A DNA stretch of 32,918 nt from Polaribacter sp. (GCA_030758355.1 JANREL010000067.1:1-32918); one strand, 5' to 3'. Positions 17,764 through 27,473 are shown, numbered from the stretch's first letter. A program made the numbers and translations. The notes: generated from the sequence alone by a model not told the origin.

Positions 17764-18899
17764 AAAATCCGCTTAAAAATTGCACGTATAAAATTGGCAG
17801 GCGGCATTTTCAACATGATGGATAAATCTTCTGTAAAAGACGTTTCTTCATCTAAAAATTTTAAAATCTTTTCTACGGAAGTTCTTTTGAATAAATGTCC
17901 AAATAATGAAGATCCTAAATGATTTTTCTCATGTAAAATATCCAATAATAACAGGTCATAAAACCAAAATTTATTGATTTTATAAAACGATGGTAAGGGT
18001 TTGTTTTCTTTTAAATGGTCAATTAATTGGGAAGTTTTTTTGGTCGTGTTTTTGAAGGTAAATCCTGTACTTGGTTTAGACCATCCTCCAGCAGTACCAA
18101 TATGAATGATATTATTAGAATTATTTTTCCAAAAATGATAACAAGTCATGGGTATTGACCCTTGTTCTTTTTCGGTAATGGTGAAGTTGGTGATGTTATT
18201 TTCTTTCAGATAAGTTTCGATTTCAGCTTCATATTCAGAAATGGGTAACAACTTTTCTGAAAACAAGGTATATTCAAAAAGTGCTTCATTTTTACTGAAA
18301 GGCAAAATATACATAAATCGTGTATTTCCCTTTTGTGGAATTTTAAAATCCATAAAGGTAGCCAAATCGTCATTAAAGGAATCTTCAGTTGTTTTTATAA
18401 AAAAACCGACAAAATGCTGCTGTAAAACTGGGTATTTTGTTTGAAGCTTGTATTTGTTTGAAAAAAGAATAGAGTTAAGAACAACTGTTGATGAAAATGA
18501 ACCCGCATCCGTAATAACAATTGCTGAACTTTCAGCCTGCTGAATTTCTAAAACGTTGGAAGCTATAAAGGTAATCTGTGGATTTTGATCTAACTGATTC
18601 CAAATTTTGTCGTAGATTTTTTTACTACGTATCATTTTATATTGATACGGTAAAATGGATTCTTCAAGCGAATGTATATCAGACTTGAATTGAATTTTAT
18701 CCCAAGTTTTGGCTAAAACATCATCCCATTCACCATTGTTCTTTTCCCAAAAACACCAAGTTCGGTCGTTGATTGACTTTTTCTCTTTGTCAATAATCAG
18801 GATTTTTTTTGTCTCAAAAAAAGAATCTTTTGACATCCTGTAGGCCATCATTAATCCTGAAGCTCCTGCACCAACTATGATATAATCGTAATTTTTCAT
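17760..18899 (-). CDS. crtY: Lycopene beta-cyclase
   Basis: 379 aa; DYIIVGAGASGLMMAYRM, NDRTWCFWEKNN, IHIGTAGGWSKPSTGFTFKNT. Confidence 0.93.
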   Translation of the reverse strand: MKNYDYIIVGAGASGLMMAYRMSKDSFFETKKILIIDKEKKSINDRTWCFWEKNNGEWDDVLAKTWDKIQFKSDIHSLEESILPYQYKMIRSKKIYDKIWNQLDQNPQITFIASNVLEIQQAESSAIVITDAGSFSSTVVLNSILFSNKYKLQTKYPVLQQHFVGFFIKTTEDSFNDDLATFMDFKIPQKGNTRFMYILPFSKNEALFEYTLFSEKLLPISEYEAEIETYLKENNITNFTITEKEQGSIPMTCYHFWKNNSNNIIHIGTAGGWSKPSTGFTFKNTTKKTSQLIDHLKENKPLPSFYKINKFWFYDLLLLDILHEKNHLGSSLFGHLFKRTSVEKILKFLDEETSFTEDLSIMLKMPPANFIRAIFKRIF

Positions 18900-18976
18900 C
18901 TTGTCAGTTGTGTATTACGATTCATAAATTATGATTTGATAGCATCTGTAAAAACAGGTAATTCTAAAAAAGTATT

Positions 18977-19423
18977 TTATAGGAATTCTCTAAAATATTT
19001 TAACGGAACAAACAACATCCCAAAACATTGACTTTCTTCTTTTCCCATATTTTTGTGATGTACTTTGTGACCTTTTCTCAGGGCTTTTAAATACCAACTA
19101 TTGGTGTTTTTAAACCACTTAAATCGTTGATGAATCAAGACATCATGGATTAAAAAATACGCCAATCCATATAATAAAATTCCTAAACCTATAAAAATTA
19201 AAAAAGTATAAGGAGTATTAGAGCCAAAAATAAACAACAACATGCTCGGAAATGCAAAAATCACAAAAAACAAGTCATTCTTTTCAAATACATTAGGATA
19301 CCCTGGTTGGTGATGGTCTTCGTGTAAAAACCATCCAAAACCGTGCATTACATATTTGTGCGTACACCAAGTAATGCCTTCCATCGTTATAAAAACCCCG
19401 AAGGTAATCAGTGCGTACAACAT
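18977..19423 (-). CDS. crtZ: Beta-carotene hydroxylase
   Basis: 148 aa; histidine motifs HKYVMH, HEDHH, HDVLIHQR, HKVHHK of the CrtZ/fatty acid hydroxylase superfamily. Confidence 0.94.
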   Translation of the reverse strand: MLYALITFGVFITMEGITWCTHKYVMHGFGWFLHEDHHQPGYPNVFEKNDLFFVIFAFPSMLLFIFGSNTPYTFLIFIGLGILLYGLAYFLIHDVLIHQRFKWFKNTNSWYLKALRKGHKVHHKNMGKEESQCFGMLFVPLKYFREFL

Positions 19424-20265
19424 TAGATAATATTTAATTTGTATTTTACGTAACTTCTTGCTAAAAGGTTAATTTTCATTGGATTAGAAATTCGAATTCT
19501 CGTATCCATGATTTTTTCTGAAGGTAAGTTTTTTAGTTTCTTCAACAATCGTCTGTAATATCTGTATGCCATATACACCCCAAATTTTGCTTCTACAGGC
19601 AATTTTAAGATGCCGTTTGTATACGCATAGTCAAAATCATCTTCTATCTCATCAATAATAAGTTGTTTTGAGGCCGCATCTAATTTTCCAAAATCGATAT
19701 TCGGGAAATACGAGCGATTCAACAACTCAAAATCGTCTTTTAAATCGCGCAAAAAGTTTACTTTTTGAAAAGCAGATCCTAAACGCATGGCAGCATCTCT
19801 TAACTCAACATACAGTTTTTCATCTCCGTTTACAAATACTTTCAAGCACATCAAACCTACTACATCTGCAGAACCAAAAATATATTCGTCATACTCTTCT
19901 TTGGTGTTGTATGTTGTTTTGTACAAATCAGCTTTCATGCTTTTTAGAAAAGCCTGCACCATTTCATCTGGAATATTATACTTATGAACCGTTTGTTGAA
20001 AAGAGTGCAAAATGGGGTTCAAACTTATTTTCTGTTCTTTGGCAAAATAATAGTCTTGTTCAAAATGACGCATCAACTGCTCTTTATCATAGTCATGAAA
20101 AGTATCTACGATTTCGTCGGCAAATCGCACAAAACCATAAATATTATAAATATCAGCTCTGATTTTTGGAGACAACATGTTTACAGCCATAGAAAAAGAA
20201 GTACTATATTTTTTAGTAACCATTTCGCTGCATCCATTTGAAACATCATCAAACAATTCTTTCAT
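19423..20265 (-). CDS. crtB: Phytoene synthase
   Basis: 280 aa; YGFVRFADEIVDTF, YIFGSADVVGLMCLKVF, LGSAFQKVNFLRDLKDD. Overlaps the crtZ start by 1 nt (TAATG). Confidence 0.95.
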   Translation of the reverse strand: MKELFDDVSNGCSEMVTKKYSTSFSMAVNMLSPKIRADIYNIYGFVRFADEIVDTFHDYDKEQLMRHFEQDYYFAKEQKISLNPILHSFQQTVHKYNIPDEMVQAFLKSMKADLYKTTYNTKEEYDEYIFGSADVVGLMCLKVFVNGDEKLYVELRDAAMRLGSAFQKVNFLRDLKDDFELLNRSYFPNIDFGKLDAASKQLIIDEIEDDFDYAYTNGILKLPVEAKFGVYMAYRYYRRLLKKLKNLPSEKIMDTRIRISNPMKINLLARSYVKYKLNII

Positions 20266-20268
20266 ACA

Positions 20269-21738
20269 CTAATTTTGTTGATTTTTTACTATTAAATCCG
20301 AAGCAATTTTTCCAGAAATTAACGCCGGAGGAACTCCAGGTCCTGGAACGGTTAATTGCCCTGTAAAATATAAATTATTCACTTTTTTACTTTTTATTTT
20401 TGGCCTTAAAAATGCTGTTTGAAACAACGTATTTGCCAATCCGTATGCGTTTCCTTTGTAAGAGTTGTATTCTTCTACAAAATCATTTACGCAAAAAGAT
20501 TTTTTAAATATAATATTTTTTTGCACATCTTGGTTGGTTAATTTCTCTAAACGAGTAATTATTTTCTTAAAATACAATTCTCGTAATTCGTCTGTATCTT
20601 CCAAACCTGGTGCTAAAGGTATTAAAAATGTTGCAGCCTCGCAATCATCAGGAGCAAAAGAATCGTCAGTAATGCTTGAAAAGCTTGCATAAAACAATGG
20701 ATTATCAGGCCATTTTGGGGTGTCATAAATGTCTTTTGCATGCACATCAAAATCGCTGTCAAAAAATAAGGTGTGATGAGAAACGTTGGCTAATTTTTTA
20801 TCAAAAGCTACATAAAAAAGCAATGACGAAGGTGCAAAAGTCTTTTTAGACCAGTAATTTTCTGAATATTGACGTACATTTTCATTCAATAAAGTCTCTG
20901 TGTGATGATAATCTGCGCCACTCAATACCAAATCTGCTTCAATATCTTCACCATTTACCACCAAACCAATTACATTATTAGAAGCATCTGTTTTTATTTT
21001 ATCAACATTGGCATTGGTTCTAAATTCTACACCCAAACTCTCTGCCAACGCAACCATGCCTTCAACTACTTTATACATTCCTCCAATTGGATGCCAAGTT
21101 CCAAGTCCAAAATCAGCATAATTCATGAAATTGTAAAACGCAGGGGTGTTGCTTGGCTTAGCTCCTAAAAACAATACTGGAAACTCTAAAATCTGAATGA
21201 GTTTATTACTTTTAATGTTTTTACGCACCTCTTTTCTGATCGTAGACACAAATTGATTGAGCTTTGTCACTGTTTTTGGGGTTACCAACTCTAAAGGTGA
21301 AATACCAGGTTTGTAAACCAAATCTTTTATAGCAATGTTGTAATTAGATTGAGCAGAATCCATGAATTTTTTTAATTGTGTGGCACTGCCTTTTTCCTCT
21401 TGTTCAAAAGTTTGGTAAATCTCTTCTAAATTTCCATCAATAGTAATAGAGTCTTGTTCTCCAAAATACACCTGATATGCTGGTTTTAGTTTTTCTAAAA
21501 GGTAAAAATCGGAAGGTTTTTTACCAAAATCAGCAAAAAAGCGCTCGAAAACATCGGGCATCCAATACCAAGTCGGACCGATATCAAAAGTAAAACCGTC
21601 TTTTTTATACTGCCTTGCTCTTCCTCCTAAAGTCGTATTTTTTTCTAAAACGATTACTTCAAATCCTTCTTTAGATAGATAACATGATGCCGCTAAAGCA
21701 GAAAACCCTGAACCAATAATATATATTTTTTTTTTCAT
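20269..21738 (-). CDS. crtI: Phytoene desaturase
   Basis: 489 aa; IYIIGSGFSALAASCYLSKEGFEVIVLEKN, FDIGPTWYWMPDVFE, YFTGQLTVPGPGVPPALISGKIA. Confidence 0.96.
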   Translation of the reverse strand: MKKKIYIIGSGFSALAASCYLSKEGFEVIVLEKNTTLGGRARQYKKDGFTFDIGPTWYWMPDVFERFFADFGKKPSDFYLLEKLKPAYQVYFGEQDSITIDGNLEEIYQTFEQEEKGSATQLKKFMDSAQSNYNIAIKDLVYKPGISPLELVTPKTVTKLNQFVSTIRKEVRKNIKSNKLIQILEFPVLFLGAKPSNTPAFYNFMNYADFGLGTWHPIGGMYKVVEGMVALAESLGVEFRTNANVDKIKTDASNNVIGLVVNGEDIEADLVLSGADYHHTETLLNENVRQYSENYWSKKTFAPSSLLFYVAFDKKLANVSHHTLFFDSDFDVHAKDIYDTPKWPDNPLFYASFSSITDDSFAPDDCEAATFLIPLAPGLEDTDELRELYFKKIITRLEKLTNQDVQKNIIFKKSFCVNDFVEEYNSYKGNAYGLANTLFQTAFLRPKIKSKKVNNLYFTGQLTVPGPGVPPALISGKIASDLIVKNQQN

Positions 21739-21754
21739 ATGAATATTTGTTTAA

Positions 21755-21762
21755 CAAAAGTA
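21755..21762 (-). promoter_or_regulatory. Bacteroidota -7 element TACTTTTG upstream of crtI
   Basis: TAnnTTTG match on the minus strand 17 bp upstream of the crtI ATG, in the 61-bp merR-crtI gap. Confidence 0.5.
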
Positions 21763-21799
21763 ACTATTAATTAAACGATTTCGTTGATATTGTGGAAAT

Positions 21800-22717
21800 T
21801 TATAAGACTTTTAACAAATCACTTATCGATTCATATAAATGAATTTGTTTTCCTAAAGGAAGGTGCTTAATTTTTTGAACTTTGTGACCAATAGCAATGA
21901 ATTTGTGATTGGTTTCTAACATTAAGTCGTTAATTTCATTGAAATAATCTTCTATTTTATCGTTATACGGTTGAATCGTTAACGAGGTAATGAAACAAAC
22001 TTCTTTGTCGTTTTCTAAAAAGTAATTTAAATTATTTAAGGGCAAACTTTGTCCTAAATAAATGGTGTGAAACCCTCTTAACACCAACTCATAATTCAAA
22101 TACAACAAGCCTAATTCGTGTATTTCGTTTTCTGGCAAAAACAAAACATAGGTTTTGTTGGTGTTGGTAATATTGTATTGTAATTTCTCGGTATTGGAAA
22201 GAATTTTTTGAGAAATTAAATTAGACATAAAATGCTCATGTGCAGGCAATAAAGTATCAGTATGCCACAACATTCCTATTTGTTCTAAAAAGGGAATGAA
22301 TACGTTTTTAAAAATTTCTCTGAATGTTTTTTTTTGTAATAAGGTATTATATGTGTTGTTAAACAACACCTTATCAAATTGATACATAGAGAGTTTCAAT
22401 GAATTTATTGCCTCATCACTCACAGCATTGCTAAACGCTAATTCTCTAGATTTTAACAAAATTTCATCATCAGTCATAGCAGCGATTTTCGAAATTTTGA
22501 AATCATTATTATTTAACAAAACAATATTTAAGAGTTTTGTTAGGTTTTCTGGCGAGTAGTATCTAATATTAGTATCTGTTCTATTAGGTTTCAACAGATT
22601 GTACCTTTTTTCCCATATACGTATCGTGTGCGCTTTGATTCCTGAAATATTTTCTAAATCTTTGATCGTGAAATCTTGCTTAATACTGTTCAATTTATTT
22701 TGTTTTAAAGTAAACAA
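21800..22717 (-). CDS. MerR-family regulator with CarH/LitR-like cobalamin-binding domain
   Basis: Up to 305 aa from a TTG start; MerR HTH (FTIKDLENISGIKAHTIRIWEKRYNLLKPNRT), B12-cap WHTDTLLPAHEH and ENEIHELG motifs. The true start may be TTG at 22693 (see findings). Confidence 0.88.
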   Translation of the reverse strand: MFTLKQNKLNSIKQDFTIKDLENISGIKAHTIRIWEKRYNLLKPNRTDTNIRYYSPENLTKLLNIVLLNNNDFKISKIAAMTDDEILLKSRELAFSNAVSDEAINSLKLSMYQFDKVLFNNTYNTLLQKKTFREIFKNVFIPFLEQIGMLWHTDTLLPAHEHFMSNLISQKILSNTEKLQYNITNTNKTYVLFLPENEIHELGLLYLNYELVLRGFHTIYLGQSLPLNNLNYFLENDKEVCFITSLTIQPYNDKIEDYFNEINDLMLETNHKFIAIGHKVQKIKHLPLGKQIHLYESISDLLKVL

Positions 22718-22722
22718 AGTTA
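22715..22722 (-). promoter_or_regulatory. Bacteroidota -7 element TAACTTTG upstream of merR
   Basis: Exact TAnnTTTG on the minus strand, overlapping the TTG start chosen by the ORF caller. Confidence 0.45.
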
Positions 22723-22811
22723 TACATTTTTTTTATGAAAAGAATAGTTAAAAATAAATCTGTAACATTTTCTAATTTTACACTACTAATACTCAAAACG
22801 AACCAATTAGA

Positions 22812-23306
22812 GTGCAAAAAGATTTAGAAGCTGAATTTTTGTCAGATTTTGAAAAAAATCAAAATATTGCTCATAAAATCTGTAGAATGTATACTACAGA
22901 CAAAGAAGCACATAATGATTTGTTTCAAGAAATCACCATCCAACTTTGGAAAAATTATTCCAAGTTTCGTGGTGATGCTAAATTTAGTACTTGGATGTAT
23001 AGAGTGGCGTTGAATACGGCAATTTCATTGTATAGAAAATCAACTAAAAGCATAAAAACAGATGATTTTAGCGATGTGGCATTCAGAATTTCATCAACAG
23101 AATATGATGATACTGAAGAAAAACAATTAGAGGCCTTATACAAAGCCATCCATCAGTTGAATGATATTGACAAAGCATTGATTTTCTTGTATTTAGAGGA
23201 TAAAAATTTCCATGAAATTGCAGAAACATTGGGAATTTCAAACGTAAATGCTCGTGTTAAAATGAACAGAGCAAAGGAAAAATTAAAAAGTATTTTAAAC
23301 CCATAA
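22812..23306 (+). CDS. ECF-type RNA polymerase sigma factor
   Basis: 164 aa, GTG start; DLFQEITIQLWKNYSKFRGDAKFSTWMYRVALNTA (region 2) and EIAETLGISNVNARVKMNRAKEKLK (region 4). Confidence 0.93.
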   Translation: MQKDLEAEFLSDFEKNQNIAHKICRMYTTDKEAHNDLFQEITIQLWKNYSKFRGDAKFSTWMYRVALNTAISLYRKSTKSIKTDDFSDVAFRISSTEYDDTEEKQLEALYKAIHQLNDIDKALIFLYLEDKNFHEIAETLGISNVNARVKMNRAKEKLKSILNP

Positions 23307-23308
23307 AA

Positions 23309-23923
23309 ATGGATTTGTTAAATAAATATAAAGAAACTTGGAGCAAACAAATAGAGATGCCCTATAAATTCTCTACACAAGAGATTTACAAAATGGCTCA
23401 TGCCAAATCTTCTTCTATTGTGAAATGGATTTTTGTAATTGGAATTTTGGAGTTTATTTTTATGAACTCATTATACTTCTTTATGGACATGGAAGAGGCC
23501 TACAAACAATATGAGGAATTGGGTTTACAAAGCTTTGTGTTCTATTCTCAAATTGTAGCTTATGCAATCTTAATTTACTTTTTGGTACAATTTTATCAAA
23601 ATTATGTAAAGATCTCATCAGTAGCATCAACCAGATTATTGATGAAAAAAATCTTACAGACTCGTAAAACAGTGCGCAATTATGTGTTTTTCAATCTCAG
23701 CTACTTAGCTCTAACCATGATTGTAGTAACTATAGCTAGCATCAACATTAACATAGAGGATTTGAGCAACAAACAAATTTTGTTAGTGGTTTTCTTAATG
23801 TTGATTGCAACCCTTATTATTCTTGGGCTTTTCTGGTTATTCTATCAATTATTGTATGGCATCCTGTTGAAAAAACTCAACAGAAACTATAAAGAATTGG
23901 CAAAATTAGAATCGGAAATGTAA
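23309..23923 (+). CDS. Membrane protein co-transcribed with the ECF sigma factor (possible non-canonical anti-sigma)
   Basis: 204 aa; about four hydrophobic segments; start 3 nt after the sigma stop; no obvious zinc anti-sigma motif. Confidence 0.7.
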   Translation: MDLLNKYKETWSKQIEMPYKFSTQEIYKMAHAKSSSIVKWIFVIGILEFIFMNSLYFFMDMEEAYKQYEELGLQSFVFYSQIVAYAILIYFLVQFYQNYVKISSVASTRLLMKKILQTRKTVRNYVFFNLSYLALTMIVVTIASININIEDLSNKQILLVVFLMLIATLIILGLFWLFYQLLYGILLKKLNRNYKELAKLESEM

Positions 23924-23932
23924 TGCTCCTTT

Positions 23933-24955
23933 TTACTGAAAATTTCGCAATGCATCCAATAGGATAGCATGCATTTCGTTTGTATAATCCAAGTGCGTTA
24001 CAATTCTGATTTTTCCTTCCCCCATGGGTGTTAGTAAGATTTTTTGATCTTTCATTCGTTTGATAAAATTGTCATCACCAATGGCGGTATCCACATAAAA
24101 TATCACAATATTGGTTTCAATAGTTTCCACTTTGGTGACATACGAAACAGTTTTTAGTACAGCTCCTATTTCCTTAGCTTTTTGATGATCTTCTGCCAAT
24201 CTTTCCACATGATGATCCAAAGCATAGTCACAGGCTGATGCTAAAAACCCCACTTGCCTCATCCCTCCTCCATACAATTTTCGGATTCGCAGAGCTTTGT
24301 GAATGTGTTCTTTTGATCCCAACAACATTGAGCCTACAGGCGCTCCCAATCCTTTAGAGAAGCAAATAGAAATGGTATCAAACAGCTGTCCATATTGCTG
24401 GGGTGTTTCGTTTTTGGCAACCAATGCATTGAACAATCGTGCACCATCTAGATGAAAAGCCAAGTTCTTTTCTCTGGTTATTTTTTCTATTTTTTCCAGT
24501 TCCGAAAAATCCCAACACGCTCCTCCACCTTTGTTGGTAGTGTTTTCAATACACACCAATCTTGCATAGGGCAAATAAATTTGCGGACTTCCTGAAGATG
24601 CTTCTTCTAATTGAGCTGCAGAAAACATTCCCCTTGAGCCGTCAATCAATCTACAAGTCACGCCCGAGTGAAAAGCAGCTCCACCACTTTCGTAATTGTA
24701 TACATGGGCATATTTATCACAAAACAATAAATCTCCAGGTTGGGTATGTATTTTTATAGCCGCCTGATTCGCCATGGTTCCTGAAGGGAAAAACAGGGCA
24801 TCTTCCATGCCAAACATCGCTGCCACTTTTTTTTGTAGTGCATTGACTGTTGGATCCATACTAAAAACATCATCTCCAACTTGTGCGTGCATCATGGCTT
24901 GCAACATGCCAGGCGTAGGTTTGGTTACGGTATCTGAAATTAAATCGATAATCAT
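23933..24955 (-). CDS. ltaE: Low-specificity L-threonine aldolase
   Basis: 340 aa; DLISDTVTKPTPGMLQAMMHAQVGDDVF, FPSGTMANQAAI, LDGARLFNA, SICFSKGLGAPVGSML. Confidence 0.94.
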   Translation of the reverse strand: MIIDLISDTVTKPTPGMLQAMMHAQVGDDVFSMDPTVNALQKKVAAMFGMEDALFFPSGTMANQAAIKIHTQPGDLLFCDKYAHVYNYESGGAAFHSGVTCRLIDGSRGMFSAAQLEEASSGSPQIYLPYARLVCIENTTNKGGGACWDFSELEKIEKITREKNLAFHLDGARLFNALVAKNETPQQYGQLFDTISICFSKGLGAPVGSMLLGSKEHIHKALRIRKLYGGGMRQVGFLASACDYALDHHVERLAEDHQKAKEIGAVLKTVSYVTKVETIETNIVIFYVDTAIGDDNFIKRMKDQKILLTPMGEGKIRIVTHLDYTNEMHAILLDALRNFQ

Positions 24956-24967
24956 TTGTTGTCTTTT

Positions 24968-27388
24968 TTAGTGAGATGTGCCTATTGGCGAACCATCCGG
25001 AATTTTCGGTGCATCTGATTTTTTAAAAACAGTAGGGTTTTTCTCAAAATCGTTTATCATTTTTATAAAGGATTGTTCCATCATTTCTTGTGCCTTTTTG
25101 GCTGAGGAATTCAGTAGTAATTGCTTAATTTCTTCTAATTTGGCAGCAACAATAGCATTGACCTGCAGATATTGATTTTTATTTGATGACAAATACATCA
25201 ATTGTTCTAAAAATTCAAGGTTAATGATGTTTTGCAATTCTTGGTAATAGCTGTCTTTGTGTGTCGTTTTAAAGGTGATTGCAATCAAAGAATCCAACAG
25301 TTCTTCCAAGCCTAATTGGGATTCATCCAAACTTTTATGGGCGATCAATCTGGAGAGTCTTTGTGGGTGCAACAGCAACTCTAAAGTCATTTCTGAGGAT
25401 GTCTCTACAGCTGAAAACGGATCAAAAGCAACGCCCAATTTGCTATTAAACGATTCTCTTGATCGATCATAGCCATAAGCTCTGGGCGGAAAAAGTGCGA
25501 GTTTCTCTTTCGGAATGGCTATTTCTTCTACTGCCAATGTTTTTAAAATGGCTTGCAATGCTAAGCGTTCTTCTTTACCTGCAATGCGTTGTACAATGGT
25601 TTGATTTCCTCCTTTTACTGCATAGGTGTAGTCCAAACCACCAATAATTTTAGAAGTAGCTTCAGTTTGATAGCGATGTAAAAAGTACAAGGGCACAAAA
25701 ACATCTTCCAACACAGAATATGGTTCGCCTGTTTTGATATTGTCTTCTGAAAAAGCGGCAATGGCTTTTTTTCTGATGTCAAGTAGCTTGTGTAATTCGT
25801 CATACACCGTAGTACCATTGTCCCACAAATGTGCATAGGCACTAGCACTGCCTGTTGGCCTTGCATCTTGATCAGATAAATAACGTAATCCATTAGCAAA
25901 GGCTTTTTCCAAAATATCATTGAGGGCTGTTTCTTCGTTAACATCTTCTTGAAAATCTTGATAGGAATACGCAACTGTAGCGTTGTCCCATGCACCAATT
26001 TTATCATCATAGGCTTGTGAAAAATCAATCTTACCGTCTTTCATTACCAACTTTGGATGTGGATAATCCATCACAGAAGTCCTGCCTACGGTACTTGCTG
26101 CAAAATTGTGCGCAAATCCCAACGTATGTCCTATTTCATGAGCTGACAATTGTCTTATTCTCGCAATCGCTAATTGCATCGCAAAATCATCATCCACAGC
26201 ATTATTTTTATAAGGTGCTTGCAGCGCTTGGGCAATTAAAAAATCTTGACGAATGCGCAAACTTCCCAAACTTACATGTCCTTTGATAATTTCGCCCGTT
26301 CTTGGGTCAGAAATATTAGCCCCATAACTCCAACCTCTTGTTGATCTGTGCACCCATTGTACCACATTGTAACGTGCATCCAACATGTCTGCGCCTTCGG
26401 GCAGCATTTTTATTTGAAATGCATCTTTGTAACCTGCTGCTTCAAAGGCTTGATTCCACCAACGACCACCTTCTAACAATGCTGTTCTAACAGGCTCAGG
26501 TGTGCCTCTGTCTAAATAATACACAATCGGTTCTAGAGCCTCTGAAGTGGCTGCTTTCGGATTTTTCTTCTCCAAACGATGTCTGTAAATAAAGCGTTTG
26601 GTAATATTTTCATTTACGGGCGTTGCATAATCCATATAGGTCATTTGCCATGAACCCGAACGTGGATCGTATTTTCTGGGTTTGTAGTTATTGTCTGGCA
26701 ATTCCACAAACGAATGATGTTGATGCACGGTTACTGCACTTGCATCAGGAGTTACACTGCGAATGTTGTAGCCTTTGGGTGTGCCACTAAAAGTCAACAT
26801 CACATCAAATTCTACGTTTTTAGGGAATGCTTTGGTGCGCTCTAGATAAAAAGCACTTTTGCTTTTATCCAAACTGTAATTGCCTTGGTTGTTGTTTGCC
26901 AAAGTAGCTGCCACACCATGGGCATCTCGCATCAAAAAATCAGTAGCATCTAACAAATAGACCCCTTTTTTTTCTTCTTTGATGGCAAATCCATGCAACA
27001 CCGATTTAGCAAAAGCTTCTTTTACGGATTCTTTTTCCTCTATATTATTGGTAATAGCTCTAAAATTTTGATTGGGTTGTATCAATAAAATCTTATTTCC
27101 CGCTTTTTTAAAAAGCACCACTACCCCAACACCCAATTGTCCTCTATCCAAACCAATATCATTCGAACCAATTCCTTGAGAAAGTGCGTTGACATATAAT
27201 AACTCTTGGTCGAGTTTGGCAATTTCCAGATAGATTTTATCAGTCGTTTCATCATGATAAAAGTTAACAAACCCCTCGTATTTGGCAATCCCTTTTCGCA
27301 ACTTACCCCCTGTTTTATCAGTAAAAAACTGAGAAAAACCAGGAATGCTCATCCATAGTAGGGCTAAAAAAACAGTTATTCTTTGCAT
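24968..27388 (-). CDS. Secreted zinc-dependent metalloprotease (DUF5117/DUF4953-type)
   Basis: 806 aa; signal peptide; LSAHEIGHTLGFAHNFAAS metzincin-like motif; SVMDYPHP. Confidence 0.9.
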   Translation of the reverse strand: MQRITVFLALLWMSIPGFSQFFTDKTGGKLRKGIAKYEGFVNFYHDETTDKIYLEIAKLDQELLYVNALSQGIGSNDIGLDRGQLGVGVVVLFKKAGNKILLIQPNQNFRAITNNIEEKESVKEAFAKSVLHGFAIKEEKKGVYLLDATDFLMRDAHGVAATLANNNQGNYSLDKSKSAFYLERTKAFPKNVEFDVMLTFSGTPKGYNIRSVTPDASAVTVHQHHSFVELPDNNYKPRKYDPRSGSWQMTYMDYATPVNENITKRFIYRHRLEKKNPKAATSEALEPIVYYLDRGTPEPVRTALLEGGRWWNQAFEAAGYKDAFQIKMLPEGADMLDARYNVVQWVHRSTRGWSYGANISDPRTGEIIKGHVSLGSLRIRQDFLIAQALQAPYKNNAVDDDFAMQLAIARIRQLSAHEIGHTLGFAHNFAASTVGRTSVMDYPHPKLVMKDGKIDFSQAYDDKIGAWDNATVAYSYQDFQEDVNEETALNDILEKAFANGLRYLSDQDARPTGSASAYAHLWDNGTTVYDELHKLLDIRKKAIAAFSEDNIKTGEPYSVLEDVFVPLYFLHRYQTEATSKIIGGLDYTYAVKGGNQTIVQRIAGKEERLALQAILKTLAVEEIAIPKEKLALFPPRAYGYDRSRESFNSKLGVAFDPFSAVETSSEMTLELLLHPQRLSRLIAHKSLDESQLGLEELLDSLIAITFKTTHKDSYYQELQNIINLEFLEQLMYLSSNKNQYLQVNAIVAAKLEEIKQLLLNSSAKKAQEMMEQSFIKMINDFEKNPTVFKKSDAPKIPDGSPIGTSH

Positions 27389-27436
27389 TGGATATAAATT
27401 TTGATAAAACTACAAATAACTCGTCTTGTTTTCAAG

Positions 27437-27465
27437 TTGAAATCTTAAAAAATCAGTTATTTTTG
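27437..27465 (+). promoter_or_regulatory. Putative prfB promoter (-33 TTG, -7 TATTTTTG)
   Basis: TTG at 27437-27439, 18-nt spacer, TATTTTTG at 27458-27465 (TAnnTTTG), 8 nt before the ATG. Confidence 0.5.
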
Positions 27466-27473
27466 CAGTACTT

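Noticed and set aside
19668-20162. 164-aa + strand ORF opposite crtB
   Set aside because: Fully antisense to a convincing crtB; no recognisable domain; composition typical of a shadow ORF.
23309-23923. Calling this a carotenoid-cleaving oxygenase because similar flavobacterial proteins are sometimes annotated as beta-carotene 15,15'-monooxygenase
   Set aside because: It is a short membrane protein with no oxygenase His/metal motifs; adjacency to the ECF sigma supports a regulatory role more.
25615-26028. 137-aa minus-strand ORF inside the metalloprotease gene (and 25990..26286 +)
   Set aside because: Out-of-frame shadow within the DUF5117-type protease coding region.
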